64,000 nucleotides of DNA from Microthrixaceae bacterium. GTDB lineage: Bacteria; Actinomycetota; Acidimicrobiia; Acidimicrobiales; DATDAH01. This document shows, in pieces, positions 56,260-64,000 of this stretch. Where the stretch lies: positions 1 to 64,000 of the forward strand of contig JACJWK010000019.1 of assembly GCA_020637195.1 (NCBI GenBank), in the 5' to 3' direction. The translations under genes and the position numbers were made by a program. Each line of letters begins with the position of its first letter. Within the stretch, counting starts at the first letter, position 1. Below the pieces are notes generated by a model. The model did not search any database. It had not been told where the DNA came from and saw nothing but the letters and a program-made list of their open reading frames with translations.

Positions 56260-57536
56260 GCGGCGAAGTGGAGGAACTGGTCGCGCCCGGGGCCCACGCC
56301 GACGAGCGAGATCGGCACCCCGATCTGGGCCTCGAGGAAGGCGACGTAGTCGCGGGCGGCCGCCGGCAGCTCGTGGCGCTCGGTGATGCCCGAGAGGTCG
56401 GTCTGCCACCCGGGGAGCTCCTCGTACACGGGCGTGCAGTCGTGCAGCGTCGACTGGTGGTACGGCAGGTGCTCGTAGCGCTCGCCGTCGGCCTCGTAGG
56501 CCACGCACACCTTGAGGGTGTCGAGGGTGTCGAGGACGTCGAGCTTGGTGAGGGCCACCTCGGACAGGGAGTTGAGGCGGACGGCCTGGCGCGCCATGAC
56601 CGCGTCGAACCAGCCCGGGCGGCGGCGGCGGCCGGTGTTGGTGCCGTACTCGTGGCCCCGGTCGACGAGCAGGTCGCCGACGTCGTCGTGCAGCTCGGTG
56701 ACGAAGGGCCCCGCGCCCACACGGGTGATGTAGGCCTTGGCGATGCCGATGACCCGGTCGATGTAGAGCGGCCCCACGCCGGCGCCGGTGCACGCCCCGC
56801 CCGCCACGGGGTTCGACGACGTGACGAACGGATAGGTGCCGTGGTCGAGGTCGAGGAACGTGGCCTGGGCGCCCTCGAGCAGCACGTGGCGGCCGGCGTC
56901 GAGCGCGTCGTGCACGAGCGTGACGGTGTCGGCGATGTAGGGCTCGAGGCGGGGCAGGCACTCGTCGAGGTAGCGGGCGGCGATCTCGTCGGGGTCGGGC
57001 GGCAGGCGGTTGTAGACCTTGGCCAGCAGCGGCGCCTTCTCCTTCAGGACGAGGTCGAGCTTGGCCCGGAAGATCTTGGGGTCGAGCAGGTCCTGGACCC
57101 GGATGCCCACCCGGGTGGCCTTGTCGGCGTACGCCGGGCCGATGCCGCGCTTGGTGGTGCCGAGCTTGTTCTTGCCCAGGTGGCGCTCGGTGATGGCGTC
57201 GATCTCCTGGTGGTACGGGAGGATCAGGTGGGCGTTGCCGCTGACCTTGAGGCGCGAGCAGTCGACCCCCTGGCCCTCGAGCATGTCGATCTCGGCGAGC
57301 AGCACGACCGGGTCGACCACCACCCCGTTGCCGATGACCGGGGTGATGTGGTCGTAGAGGATGCCGCTGGGCACCAGTTGGAGGGCGAAGCTCTCGCCGT
57401 CGACCACGATGGTGTGGCCGGCGTTGTGGCCGCCCTGGTACCGGACGACGAGCTCCATCTCCTTGGCGACGAGGTCGGTGAACTTGCCCTTTCCCTCGTC
57501 GCCCCACTGGGTGCCGACAACCACGGTTGCGGGCAC
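56256..57536 (-). CDS. purA: Adenylosuccinate synthetase
   Basis: 426 aa, complete. VGTQWGDEGKGKFTDLVA (GTP P-loop), YQGGHNAGHTIVVDG, LGTTKRGIGPAYADKATR, LLEGAQATFLDLDHGTYPFV, GVAKAYITRVGAGPF-type line (here IGIAKAYITRVGAGPF), TGRRRRPGWFDAVM, LTKLDVLDTL and the final SLVGVGPGRDQFLHF. It makes adenylosuccinate from IMP, aspartate and GTP. The start is GTG 57536 (GGAG 6-9 nt upstream), chosen because the sequence before it belongs to the leader; a dyad at 57570-57587 overlaps the probable -10 box TAGAGT. Confidence 0.95.
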   Translation of the reverse strand: MPATVVVGTQWGDEGKGKFTDLVAKEMELVVRYQGGHNAGHTIVVDGESFALQLVPSGILYDHITPVIGNGVVVDPVVLLAEIDMLEGQGVDCSRLKVSGNAHLILPYHQEIDAITERHLGKNKLGTTKRGIGPAYADKATRVGIRVQDLLDPKIFRAKLDLVLKEKAPLLAKVYNRLPPDPDEIAARYLDECLPRLEPYIADTVTLVHDALDAGRHVLLEGAQATFLDLDHGTYPFVTSSNPVAGGACTGAGVGPLYIDRVIGIAKAYITRVGAGPFVTELHDDVGDLLVDRGHEYGTNTGRRRRPGWFDAVMARQAVRLNSLSEVALTKLDVLDTLDTLKVCVAYEADGERYEHLPYHQSTLHDCTPVYEELPGWQTDLSGITERHELPAAARDYVAFLEAQIGVPISLVGVGPGRDQFLHFAA

Positions 57537-57569
57537 AGGCGTCTCCGATCGTGTCAGGGGGCGCTTACG

Positions 57570-57587
57570 CACCGACTCTAGTCGGTG
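57570..57587. promoter_or_regulatory. Dyad CACCGACT-CT-AGTCGGTG over purA promoter
   Basis: Perfect 8-bp arms around CT. On the minus strand it contains TAGAGT (57580-57575), a fair -10 box for purA with a leader of about 30 nt, so a protein bound here would block transcription. Confidence 0.45.
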
Positions 57588-57608
57588 AGGGGGAAAGGGC
57601 CCGAGGCC

Positions 57609-57673
57609 CGAACCACGGTTCGTGTGACCGGACGGCGACTGGGCCGTTCGCACCTTTCGCGTGCCGAACGGCC
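57609..57673. promoter_or_regulatory. Two CGAAC-type inverted repeats between purA and J-domain gene
   Basis: CGAACC-AC-GGTTCG at 57609-57622, and GGCCGTTCG (57642-57650) with CGAACGGCC (57665-57673) around a 14-nt loop. They share the CGAAC half-site and lie in the divergent region between purA and the gene at 57716. Confidence 0.4.
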
Positions 57674-57715
57674 GGTTCGCCTCACGCTGACTCGGGAGTC
57701 GGTCGATGGAGAGGC

Positions 57716-58365
57716 ATGCGACGGCGACGGGACCGCGACGACAACGTCGACCTCTCGAGCGCCGAGCACGCCTGGTGGGCCGGCCGCGAGCGCCGTCAGG
57801 TGGCGATGGGGCCCCCGCCGGGAACCCCCGAGCGCCGCGAGGCCCCCGCGGGCGCGGCGGCGTCCCCCCTCCCCCGCCCGCTCCTCCCCACCCCGCCCGC
57901 TCCTCCGCCACCCCGCCCGCTCCTCCGCCACCACCCCCGCCGCCTCCGTCTCCTCCGCCCCCACCCGGCTCCGCGCCCGCCTCGGTGGCCGGGACGGCGC
58001 CACCCGCTCCCTCCCCGCCGCTCGCGGTGCCGGCCGGCGCCGGCGCCGGCGCCGGCCTGTTCCCGTTCGAGCACGCCGCCGTCGAGCGGCCGGGCCCCGA
58101 CCCGGTGGACGACCCCTGGCACCGCTCCACCTCCCCCCAGGCGCGCTCGGCCTATCGCGCCCTCGGCATCGACTGGGAGGCGAGCTGGGACGAGGTGGTC
58201 GAGGTCTTCCGGGAGCAGGCCGCGCTGTGGCACCCGGACCGACTGGCGGCCGCCGACCCCCTGGTGCAGGCCGAGGGCCAACGGCGCATGAGCGACCTCA
58301 CCCGCGCCTACCGCCAGCTCCAGCGCCTGCTGCGGCCGGTCCACCGCGAGCTGTTCACGAGCTGA
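57716..58365 (+). CDS. J-domain protein with frame-shifting 20-bp repeats
   Basis: N-terminus RDRDDNVDLSSAEHAWWAGR in one frame, then a Pro-rich stretch, then in another frame a C-terminal J-like domain: YRALGIDWEASWDEVVEVF, ALWHPDRLAAADPL (with HPD) and RRMSDLTRAYRQLQRLL. The two frames are joined in a Pro-rich region made of tandem 20-bp units (57872-57930). The span from ATG 57716 to the stop is 650 bp; with one unit fewer it is 630 bp, 210 codons, in frame. J domains stimulate DnaK-type chaperones. ATG has GGAGAGG upstream. Confidence 0.7.
57872..57930. repeat. Three tandem units of 19-20 bp in Pro-rich coding region
   Basis: Units 57872-57890 (19 bp), 57891-57910 and 57911-57930 (20 bp each) share CCCCGCCCGCTCCTCC. 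Because 20 is not a multiple of three, gain or loss of a unit shifts the frame. Confidence 0.75.
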
Positions 58366-58427
58366 GCGCCCCCGATCGGGACGTTCGACCCGGGACGACA
58401 CCGGCTCGAGCGGGTAGAAGGGACGAC

Positions 58428-59048
58428 ATGCCCGAGATCGAGGTCTTCGCCGACGTCGGCTGCCCCTTCACCCACGTCGGCCTCCGCCGGTTCGCCGAGC
58501 GACGCGACGCCGACCCGACCCTGGCCGACGTGCGCCTGCGGGTGCGGTCGTGGCCGCTCGAGCTCGTGAACGACGCCCCCCTCGACCCCGACTTCATCGC
58601 CGAGGAGGTGGACGAGATCCGCGAGCAGGTCGCTCCCGACCTGTTCGCCGGCTTCGACCCGGCCGCGTTCCCGGCCACCGGTCTGCCCGCGATGGCGCTG
58701 GCGGCGGCGGCCTACCGCGACGACGTCGCCACCGGGGAGGCGGTCAGCCTGGCCCTGCGCGACCTGCTGTTCGAGCAGGGGCGCGACGTGGCCGACGCCG
58801 GGGTGCTGGCCGGGGTGGCCGACGCCCACGGGGTCGGGTTCGACCCGGGTGACCCTCCGGTGGCGCTCGTGCGCGACGACTACGCCGAGGGCCGCGACCG
58901 CGGCGTGCAGGGCTCGCCGCACTTCTTCACGCCCGCCGGGGCGTTCTTCTGCCCGTCGCTCGACATCTCCCGCGACGCCCAGGGCCACCTGCGCATCACG
59001 GCCGACCCGGTCGGCTTCGACCAGTTCCTCGACTCGTGCTTCGCCTGA
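58428..59048 (+). CDS. DsbA-family thioredoxin-like protein
   Basis: 206 aa. EIEVFADVGCPFTHVGLRRF is the DsbA/FrnE-like start (CPFTH, with only one Cys of the CxxC pair), RVRSWPLELVNDAPLDPDF, LRDLLFEQGRDVADAGVLA and GVQGSPHFFTPAGAFFCPS with the cis-Pro region (GSPHF) follow. These proteins include 2-hydroxychromene-2-carboxylate isomerase-like and polyketide-associated enzymes. ATG 58428 has GAAGGGA upstream; TAGAAG lies 7 nt before the start, so it may also be near-leaderless. Cytoplasmic. Confidence 0.8.
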   Translation: MPEIEVFADVGCPFTHVGLRRFAERRDADPTLADVRLRVRSWPLELVNDAPLDPDFIAEEVDEIREQVAPDLFAGFDPAAFPATGLPAMALAAAAYRDDVATGEAVSLALRDLLFEQGRDVADAGVLAGVADAHGVGFDPGDPPVALVRDDYAEGRDRGVQGSPHFFTPAGAFFCPSLDISRDAQGHLRITADPVGFDQFLDSCFA

Positions 59049-59051
59049 GCT

Positions 59052-59197
59052 GAGCGGAGCCGCGGCGCCGACGAACCGGATGCCGAAGGCGCTCCGAGGG
59101 ACGAGGAGCCCCCGACCTCACGCCAACGTGGCGCAGCGGAGCGGAGCCGCGGCGCCGACGAACCCGATGCCGAAGGCGCTCCGAGGGACGAGGAGCC
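59052..59197. repeat. Intergenic 59-bp direct repeat, two copies
   Basis: Copies 59052-59110 and 59139-59197, 87 bp apart, differ at one base. They fill the space between the DsbA-like gene stop and the SDR gene stop (convergent genes). They hold internal GGAG/CTCC-type complementarity and look like a dispersed intergenic element. Confidence 0.75.
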
Positions 59198-59201
59198 AGT
59201 G

Positions 59202-59951
59202 TTAGGTGTTCTGGGCGGTCATGCCGCCGTCGACGCTGAGGACCGCGCCGTTGACGTAGGAGGCTCCCGGCAGCACCAGTGACCAGACCGCGTGGGCCAC
59301 CTCCTCGGGCTCGCCGTAGCGGCCGGCGGGCACGCGACGACGGGCGAAGGTGGCCTTGGCGTCGTCGGGGATGACCGCGGTCATCCCGGTGTGGATCGGG
59401 CCCGGGCACACGGCGTTGACGGTGACGCCGGCGCGCCCGAGCTCGACGGCCAGCGCCCGGGTCAGGCCGACCACCCCGTGCTTCGAGGCGGTGTAGGCCG
59501 AGAGGAACGCGGTGGCGCCCAGGGCCTCGCTCGACGCGATGTTGACGACCCGACCCTCGCCGTCGCGGCGCAGGTCGTCGACGCACGCCCGGACCATGCG
59601 GGCCATCGCGGTGAGGTTCACCGCGAGCGTGCGGTCCCACGAGGCGTCGAACGCATCGGCCGGCGCGTCGATGCCGGCGGGCAGCGAGACGCCGGCGCAG
59701 TTCACCAGCACGTCCACGGGCCCGAGGTCGGCCCGGATCTGCCCCAGCACCCGGTCGACCTGGGCGGCGTCGGTCACGTCGCAGGCCCACGTGCGACCGG
59801 CGCCGCCGGGCGACCCGGGCTCCACCAGATCGAGGGCGGCGACGGTGGCCCCGTCGTCGGCGAGCAGCGCGGCCACCGCCCGCCCGATGCCCGAGGCGGC
59901 GCCGGTGACCACCGCGACCCGACCCGCCACCGTGCGCGCTCCCCCGGCCAT
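59202..59951 (-). CDS. Classical SDR family oxidoreductase
   Basis: 249 aa. VAVVTGAASGIGRAVAALL (TGxxxGIG), CDVTDAAQVDRVL, VNCAGVSLP (N-C-A-G in place of NNAG), VVNIASSEALGATAF with the Ser, YTASKHGVVGLTRALAVEL (Tyr-Lys) and the final YVNGAVLSVDGGMTA. The type is like 3-oxoacyl-ACP reductase. ATG 59951 is 6 nt behind TAGGGT, so leaderless. Stand-alone. Confidence 0.9.
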   Translation of the reverse strand: MAGGARTVAGRVAVVTGAASGIGRAVAALLADDGATVAALDLVEPGSPGGAGRTWACDVTDAAQVDRVLGQIRADLGPVDVLVNCAGVSLPAGIDAPADAFDASWDRTLAVNLTAMARMVRACVDDLRRDGEGRVVNIASSEALGATAFLSAYTASKHGVVGLTRALAVELGRAGVTVNAVCPGPIHTGMTAVIPDDAKATFARRRVPAGRYGEPEEVAHAVWSLVLPGASYVNGAVLSVDGGMTAQNT

Positions 59952-59957
59952 GGCGGA

Positions 59958-59963
59958 ACCCTA
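59958..59963 (-). promoter_or_regulatory. -10 box (TAGGGT) of leaderless SDR gene
   Basis: Minus-strand TAGGGT, 6 nt (TCCGCC), then ATG 59951. Confidence 0.45.
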
Positions 59964-60010
59964 GGGGCCGCCGGGGCTTCCGGGGGACGTCCCGCGGCCG
60001 ACAGGAACGG

Positions 60011-61276
60011 GTGCACACCGAGTCGCCTCCGGCCGGCACCGTCTCGCCGGCGGCACCCCACCCGCGGTCCGGCGACGGCCCGGCCGACCCGACGTGGCCG
60101 CGCCGGGCCTTCCTCGCGCTGCTGGTGTGCTGGCTCGTGCTCCCGCTGGCGCAGTGGGGCACCTTCGCGGAGGACGCGGCACCGTTCGTCGTGGCCGGCC
60201 GCCTCGCCCCCGAGCACCCGGACGCGGTGTACGCGGGCGCCGACGGGCGCGTCACCGAGCGCTTCGAGGCCGAGGGCTGCCGCTTCGTGCCGGCGGGGCT
60301 CGACTGCGCCGAGTTCGTCCTGCCCTTCCTCAGCCCGCCCGTGGCGGTGGCTCCGCTCGTGGTGCTCGGCGCGCTCGGCGACGCCGTCGCCGTGCTGGTG
60401 CTGCGACTGCTCGCCGCCGCCGCGTTCGCCGGCGGCGCCTGGGTCCTGTGGAAGCGGTTGGCCGAGCCCGACCCCGCGGCCCGCGTGCCGCTGCTGGCGG
60501 CCATGGTCGTGCTCACCCCCTTCGTGTCGACGGTCGTGCACTTCGGACAGAACGCCCCGCTCCTGTTCGCCTCCGCCGCCATCGGGCTGAGCCGCACCGA
60601 CCGGGGCCGCCACGCCGCCGGCGCGGCGCTGGTGTGGGTGGCGAGCATCGCCACCAAGCTGTTCCCGCTCGCGCTCGCGCCGCTCCTCCTGGTCCGTCGC
60701 AAGTGGCTCCTGCTGGGGTGGTCGGCGGCCCTGCTGGTGGCGCTGGCCGTGCTCGGCGCGCTGGTGGCGCCGGCGTCCCTGCTCGGGCACTTCGTGGACT
60801 CGTCGGCGTCGTTGAGCGGCACCCGGGTCACCTCGGTGTCGAACCTGTCCGTCGACGCCGGCCTGCACCGCTGGTTCGACGGCTGGCGAGACGAGGGTGG
60901 CGCGTTCGCCCTGGCCCTCGGGGCCCGGCTGGCGGCGTTCGTCGGCCTGTACTGGTGGCGGCTGCGCGACGCCGACGAGGACGTCCAGTGGTCCTACGCC
61001 TGGGTGGCCCTGCTGGCGCTGCACACCCAGGTCTGGTGGCACTACCTGGCGGTGCTGGTCCCGGCGACCGCCTACGCGGTGCGGGACCGCCGCGCGTGGT
61101 GGGCGGTGCCGGGCGTGGCCGCCGTGGTGACCGCGACCGCGGTGATCACCGACGACGCGCTGCTCGTCGGGGTGGTCCCGCCGGTGCTGCTCGGGGCCGC
61201 GCTGGCCCTGCCCTTCGTGGCAGCTCGACCCGCGCGCGGGACCGTCAGCCCAGCTGCTCGTGCAGGAACGCGGTGA
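60011..61276 (+). CDS. GT87 family (DUF2029) polyprenol-phosphate-sugar glycosyltransferase
   Basis: 421 aa with nine or more TM helices. AFLALLVCWLVLPLAQWG, FLSPPVAVAPLVVL, VVHFGQNAPLLFASAAIGLS (the FGQxN line of GT87), IATKLFPLALAPLLLVRRKW (KLFP line) and WWHYLAVLVPATAYAV are typical. GT87 enzymes add mannose or related sugars from polyprenyl phosphate to lipid-linked glycans of the actinobacterial envelope. GTG 60011 has AGGAA close before it. The end overlaps the next convergent gene by 32 bp. Confidence 0.8.
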   Translation: MHTESPPAGTVSPAAPHPRSGDGPADPTWPRRAFLALLVCWLVLPLAQWGTFAEDAAPFVVAGRLAPEHPDAVYAGADGRVTERFEAEGCRFVPAGLDCAEFVLPFLSPPVAVAPLVVLGALGDAVAVLVLRLLAAAAFAGGAWVLWKRLAEPDPAARVPLLAAMVVLTPFVSTVVHFGQNAPLLFASAAIGLSRTDRGRHAAGAALVWVASIATKLFPLALAPLLLVRRKWLLLGWSAALLVALAVLGALVAPASLLGHFVDSSASLSGTRVTSVSNLSVDAGLHRWFDGWRDEGGAFALALGARLAAFVGLYWWRLRDADEDVQWSYAWVALLALHTQVWWHYLAVLVPATAYAVRDRRAWWAVPGVAAVVTATAVITDDALLVGVVPPVLLGAALALPFVAARPARGTVSPAARAGTR

Positions 61277-61943
61277 CCTCGGGCCAGAGCCGCTCGGCCA
61301 GGTCGGCGTCGAGGGTGCCGAGGGCGTTGTGCGGGCCCATGAAGGCGTGGCCGGTGCCGGGGTGGACGGTCAGCCGCACGTCCTTGCCCATCCCCTGGAG
61401 CTTCGCCTCGAGCGCCTGGGCGCCCTCGGGGCCGAAGAAGTCGTCGTTCTCGGCCATGTGGCCCCGCACGACCGCGGTGAGGCCCGACCAGTCCGGCTCG
61501 CCGTCGCCCGACGGGTAGCCGTAGAAGGGCACGGCGGCCTTGACCGTGTCGCCCCGGTTGGCGGCGACGAGGAAGGTGAGCATGCCGCCCATGCAGAAGC
61601 CGACGACGCCGACGCCGTCACCGGTGGTGGCCTCGTGACCGGCGAGGAAGTCGACCGCGGCGCTCATGTCCCGCCCCGCCCGGTCGGGCGGCAGCGCGTT
61701 CATGAGCTCGGCGGCCTTGTCCATCTCCTGGTGCTCGGGGTCGGCGAGCTCGCCGTGGTAGAGGTCGGGGGCGAGCGCGACGAACCCGGCGGCGGCGAGA
61801 CGGTCGCACACGTCCTTCAGGCTCTGGCTGACGCCCCACCACTCCTGGATGACGAGCAGGCCGGGCCCGCTCCCGCCCTCGGGGCGGGCGAGGTAGCCGG
61901 CGGCGGTGCCGCCGTTGGACGCGAATTCGACGTTTTCACCCAT
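61245..61943 (-). CDS. Dienelactone hydrolase family protein
   Basis: 232 aa. VIQEWWGVSQSLKDVCDRL (Glu in QEWWG), LAPDLYHGELADPEHQEMDK, GVVGFCMGGMLTFLVAAN (Cys 117), the acidic GHMAENDDFFGP and HPGTGHAFMGP (His 199) give a complete triad. It differs from the copy at 6005 by the LYHGE and HPGTGHAF lines, which are like classic dienelactone hydrolases of carboxymethylenebutenolidase type. ATG 61943 sits 6 nt behind TACTGT, so the mRNA is probably leaderless. Confidence 0.9.
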   Translation of the reverse strand: MGENVEFASNGGTAAGYLARPEGGSGPGLLVIQEWWGVSQSLKDVCDRLAAAGFVALAPDLYHGELADPEHQEMDKAAELMNALPPDRAGRDMSAAVDFLAGHEATTGDGVGVVGFCMGGMLTFLVAANRGDTVKAAVPFYGYPSGDGEPDWSGLTAVVRGHMAENDDFFGPEGAQALEAKLQGMGKDVRLTVHPGTGHAFMGPHNALGTLDADLAERLWPEVTAFLHEQLG

Positions 61944-61949
61944 GCGCAG

Positions 61950-61955
61950 ACAGTA
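61950..61955 (-). promoter_or_regulatory. -10 box (TACTGT) of leaderless dienelactone hydrolase gene
   Basis: Minus-strand TACTGT, 6 nt (CTGCGC), then ATG 61943. Confidence 0.4.
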
Positions 61956-62035
61956 CCGAGGCCCTCACGGTCGTGCCGGGGGTCGAGCGGACGCCGCCGG
62001 CGGCGGCGAGGCCGCGGTCGACGACGGTCGACCGG

Positions 62036-62986
62036 TCAGGGCTCGTCGACGAGCGGGGCGTAGGTGTCGGGCCGGCGGGTGGTGAGGAAGGGGAAGAGGT
62101 CGAGCCAGTCGCGGCGCTGGTCGAGGTCCAGGTCGGCCACCAGGACGGCGGGCTCGTCGCGGGGCGCCTGCACCAGCACCCGGCCGTACGGATCGCTGAC
62201 GAACGACGACCCGTAGAACGTGAGCGGGCCCTCGACGCCGATCCGGTTGACCGCCACCATGAACGTGCCGTTGGCGATGCCGTTGCCGGTGATGACCCGC
62301 TCCCAGAGGGGCTGGGTGTCGAAGCCGGGGTGGTCGGGCTCGGAGCCGATGGCGGTCGGGTACACGAGCACGTCGGCGCCGGCCAGCGAGTAGGCCCGCG
62401 CCAGCTCGGGGAACCACTGGTCCCAGCACGTCGGGAAGCCGAAGCGGGCGTCGCCGAGGCCGACCACGGGGTAGCCGCCGTCACCGGGCCGGAAGTAGCG
62501 GTCCTCGTGGTAGCCGGCGGTGACGGGGATGTGGAGCTTTCGCGTGCGGGCGGCCAGCGCCCCGTCGGGGGTGACCACGATGGCGGTGTTGAAGCCGAGG
62601 CCGTCGTCCGCCCCCGCCGCGCTCGTGCCGGGACGCTCGTAGAGCGAGGCGTGGACCGGCACCCCCGTCTCGGCGGCCAGGGCGGCGGCGAACTCGTGGG
62701 TGGGCCCGCCGGGCAGGGGCTCGGGCTCGGCGCCGACCGCGCTCGGCCCGTCGGCGGTGATCGCGAAGTACGGCGACAGCGTCAGCTCCTGCAGGCAGAC
62801 GAGCTGTGCCCCTTCGCCCGCGGCGAGGCGCACCCCCTCGGCCAGGGCGGCCCGGTGCTCGTCGGGGTCGGGGTGCCAGCGGTGCTGCACGGCGCCGATG
62901 CGGAACGGCGCCCGCGTGGGGCCGTCCACCCGGGCGGGCGACTCGGGGACCCCGTCGGCCACGAGCACCCGGATCGACCCGCTCAT
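62036..62986 (-). CDS. aguB: N-carbamoylputrescine amidase
   Basis: 316 aa carbon-nitrogen hydrolase. The triad is Glu in CLQELTLSPYF, Lys in RTRKLHIPVTAGYHEDRYF and Cys in FPTCWDQWFPELAR; SLAGADVLVYPTAIGSEPDH and the late GSSFVSDPYGRVL are typical of the AguB branch. It turns N-carbamoylputrescine into putrescine, CO2 and ammonia, the step after agmatine deiminase, whose gene ends 13 bp upstream in the same direction. ATG 62986 is chosen; it leaves about 30 residues before the first strand of the domain. Confidence 0.85.
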   Translation of the reverse strand: MSGSIRVLVADGVPESPARVDGPTRAPFRIGAVQHRWHPDPDEHRAALAEGVRLAAGEGAQLVCLQELTLSPYFAITADGPSAVGAEPEPLPGGPTHEFAAALAAETGVPVHASLYERPGTSAAGADDGLGFNTAIVVTPDGALAARTRKLHIPVTAGYHEDRYFRPGDGGYPVVGLGDARFGFPTCWDQWFPELARAYSLAGADVLVYPTAIGSEPDHPGFDTQPLWERVITGNGIANGTFMVAVNRIGVEGPLTFYGSSFVSDPYGRVLVQAPRDEPAVLVADLDLDQRRDWLDLFPFLTTRRPDTYAPLVDEP

Positions 62987-62999
62987 GTCTCGGGCACGG

Positions 63000-64000
63000 T
63001 CACGGCGCCACCGCCGGGACCTGTTGGGTGATGCAGTGCACGCCGCCGCCGCCGAACGCCAGCGTCGTGCCGGGGACGCCGACCACCTCACGGTCGGGCA
63101 CCGCCGACTGGACGGCGTCGAGCGCCTTGTCGAGGTCGGCGCCGGCGGTGACCGGCACGAGGCAGGCGCCGTTGGCCAGGTAGAAGTTGGTGGGGGGGAC
63201 CACCACGGTCTCGCCGCCGGCCTCGGCGTAGGGCAGCACGTCCACGGTGCGGACCTCGTAGCCCGCCGCCTCGAGCACCTCGACGTTGCGGCGGAGCCGG
63301 TCGTGGTTGGGGTTGGCCCGGTCTTCGGTGGTCTGGGCCACGACCACGCCGGGGGCCACGCAGGCGGCGACGTTGTCGACGTGGCCGTCGGTGTCGTCGT
63401 CCTCGACCAGCCCGAAGGGCAACCACACGACCCGCTCGACGCCCAGCCACGTCTCGAGCTCGGCCTCGAGGTGGTCGCGGGACAGGTCGGGGTTGCGGTT
63501 GGGGTGCAACAGGCACTGCTCGGTGGTGACGACCGTGCCGGCGCCGTCGACGGTGACCGAGCCGCCCTCGAGCACGACGTGGGTGGCGTCGTAGCGGTCG
63601 AGGCCGAGTTGGTCGCACATGCGCTCGGCGAAGCGGGCGTCCTCGTCGTAGGGCAGGAACTTCTCGCCCCACGAGTTGAAGGCGAAGTCCACGCCCGCCC
63701 GCCGCCCGGCGCCGTCGGTGACGACGAGGGCGCCGATGTCGCGGGCCCACGAGTCGTCCAGCGGCCACTCGACCACCTCGACGTCGTAGCTCCCCGCCTC
63801 GCAGGCGGCGGCCGCCTCGTCGCCCTCGCCGGCCCTCGCCACGAGCAGCACCGGCTCGTACCGGGAGATGGCGCGGGCGATCTCGGCGTGGTCGGCCTTG
63901 GCCTGGTCGAGCAGCCCGCCCCACAGCGAGGCCCGGGCCGGCCACGCCATGACGCAGCGCTCGTGGGGTGCCCACTCCGGCGGCATCGCCATCCCGTCGG
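63000..64000 (-). CDS. aguA: Agmatine deiminase (start at or beyond window edge)
   Basis: At least 330 aa. MPPEWAPHERCVMAWPAR, VVEWPLDDSWARDIGALVV, GVDFAFNSWGEKFLPYDED, HVVLEGGSVTVDG, TEQCLLHPNRNPDLSR, LVEDDDTDGHVDNVAACV and the terminal FGGGGVHCITQQVP (catalytic Cys) are all AguA motifs. It converts agmatine to N-carbamoylputrescine. An ATG lies at 63992, but the frame stays open to the window end and the family usually has a few more residues before M-P-x-E-W, so the true start may be outside. Operon with aguB. Confidence 0.9.
   Translation of the reverse strand, partial: DGMAMPPEWAPHERCVMAWPARASLWGGLLDQAKADHAEIARAISRYEPVLLVARAGEGDEAAAACEAGSYDVEVVEWPLDDSWARDIGALVVTDGAGRRAGVDFAFNSWGEKFLPYDEDARFAERMCDQLGLDRYDATHVVLEGGSVTVDGAGTVVTTEQCLLHPNRNPDLSRDHLEAELETWLGVERVVWLPFGLVEDDDTDGHVDNVAACVAPGVVVAQTTEDRANPNHDRLRRNVEVLEAAGYEVRTVDVLPYAEAGGETVVVPPTNFYLANGACLVPVTAGADLDKALDAVQSAVPDREVVGVPGTTLAFGGGGVHCITQQVPAVAP

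Overview
The window is very GC-rich (by eye about three-quarters G+C) and comes from an actinobacterium. The best guess is class Acidimicrobiia or a near relative. The signs are an acyl-CoA carboxylase epsilon subunit beside the carboxyltransferase gene, PurS plus small-type PurL/PurQ, many GTG starts, ATGA/GTGA gene overlaps, and many leaderless promoters (a TAnnnT box 6-7 nt before the start codon). I found no rRNA, tRNA, CRISPR array, insertion sequence or phage genes.

Layout. 0-7 kb: an edge lipoprotein, a VOC protein, an Asp-repeat Tat lipoprotein coupled to a JmjC oxygenase, a zinc-ribbon membrane protein, an SRPBCC/SDR pair, a dienelactone hydrolase and a DUF4395 protein. 7-11 kb: a small conserved protein, a damaged methyltransferase, azlC/azlD and an unreadable stretch. 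11-21.3 kb: an SDR, DoxX, SnoaL, a methyltransferase, a Ser/Thr kinase with an extracellular beta-propeller, DUF488, a flavin-dependent monooxygenase-like protein, and an unknown membrane-TPR gene pair. 21-31 kb: a large SGNH hydrolase with repeat domains, a polytopic membrane protein, a GH78 rhamnosidase and a damaged methyltransferase. 31-37 kb: Spy-like/TetR divergent pair, a family III CoA-transferase, three tandem septum-formation-like proteins, a metallophosphoesterase and an arrestin-like protein. 37-57.5 kb: accE, accD, a glycosyltransferase, pyrE, then a long purine cluster on the minus strand (purM, purF, purL, purQ, purS, comB-like, purC, purB, purE, purD, purA) interrupted by plus-strand genes. 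57.7-64 kb: J-domain protein, DsbA-like protein, SDR, GT87, dienelactone hydrolase, and an agmatine-to-putrescine pair (aguB, aguA).

The sequence alternates between clean stretches and stretches full of indels (about 7.8-10.8, 28.8-30.8, 37.9-40.9, 42.1-44.3, 46.2-46.9, 47.7-47.9 and 48.5-54.1 kb). In the bad stretches essential genes such as purF, purL, purQ, purB, purC, pyrE and accD can be recognised only by moving between frames. Because so many housekeeping genes are hit together, I read this as consensus error rather than gene decay. Coordinates of those genes are approximate.

The most original biological candidate is the coupled pair at 1427-3177: a Tat-exported lipoprotein with seven degenerate Asp-rich repeats, followed two bases later by a cupin/JmjC oxygenase with a C-terminal winged-helix-like region. 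This looks like a substrate-enzyme pair for an uncharacterised peptide modification.
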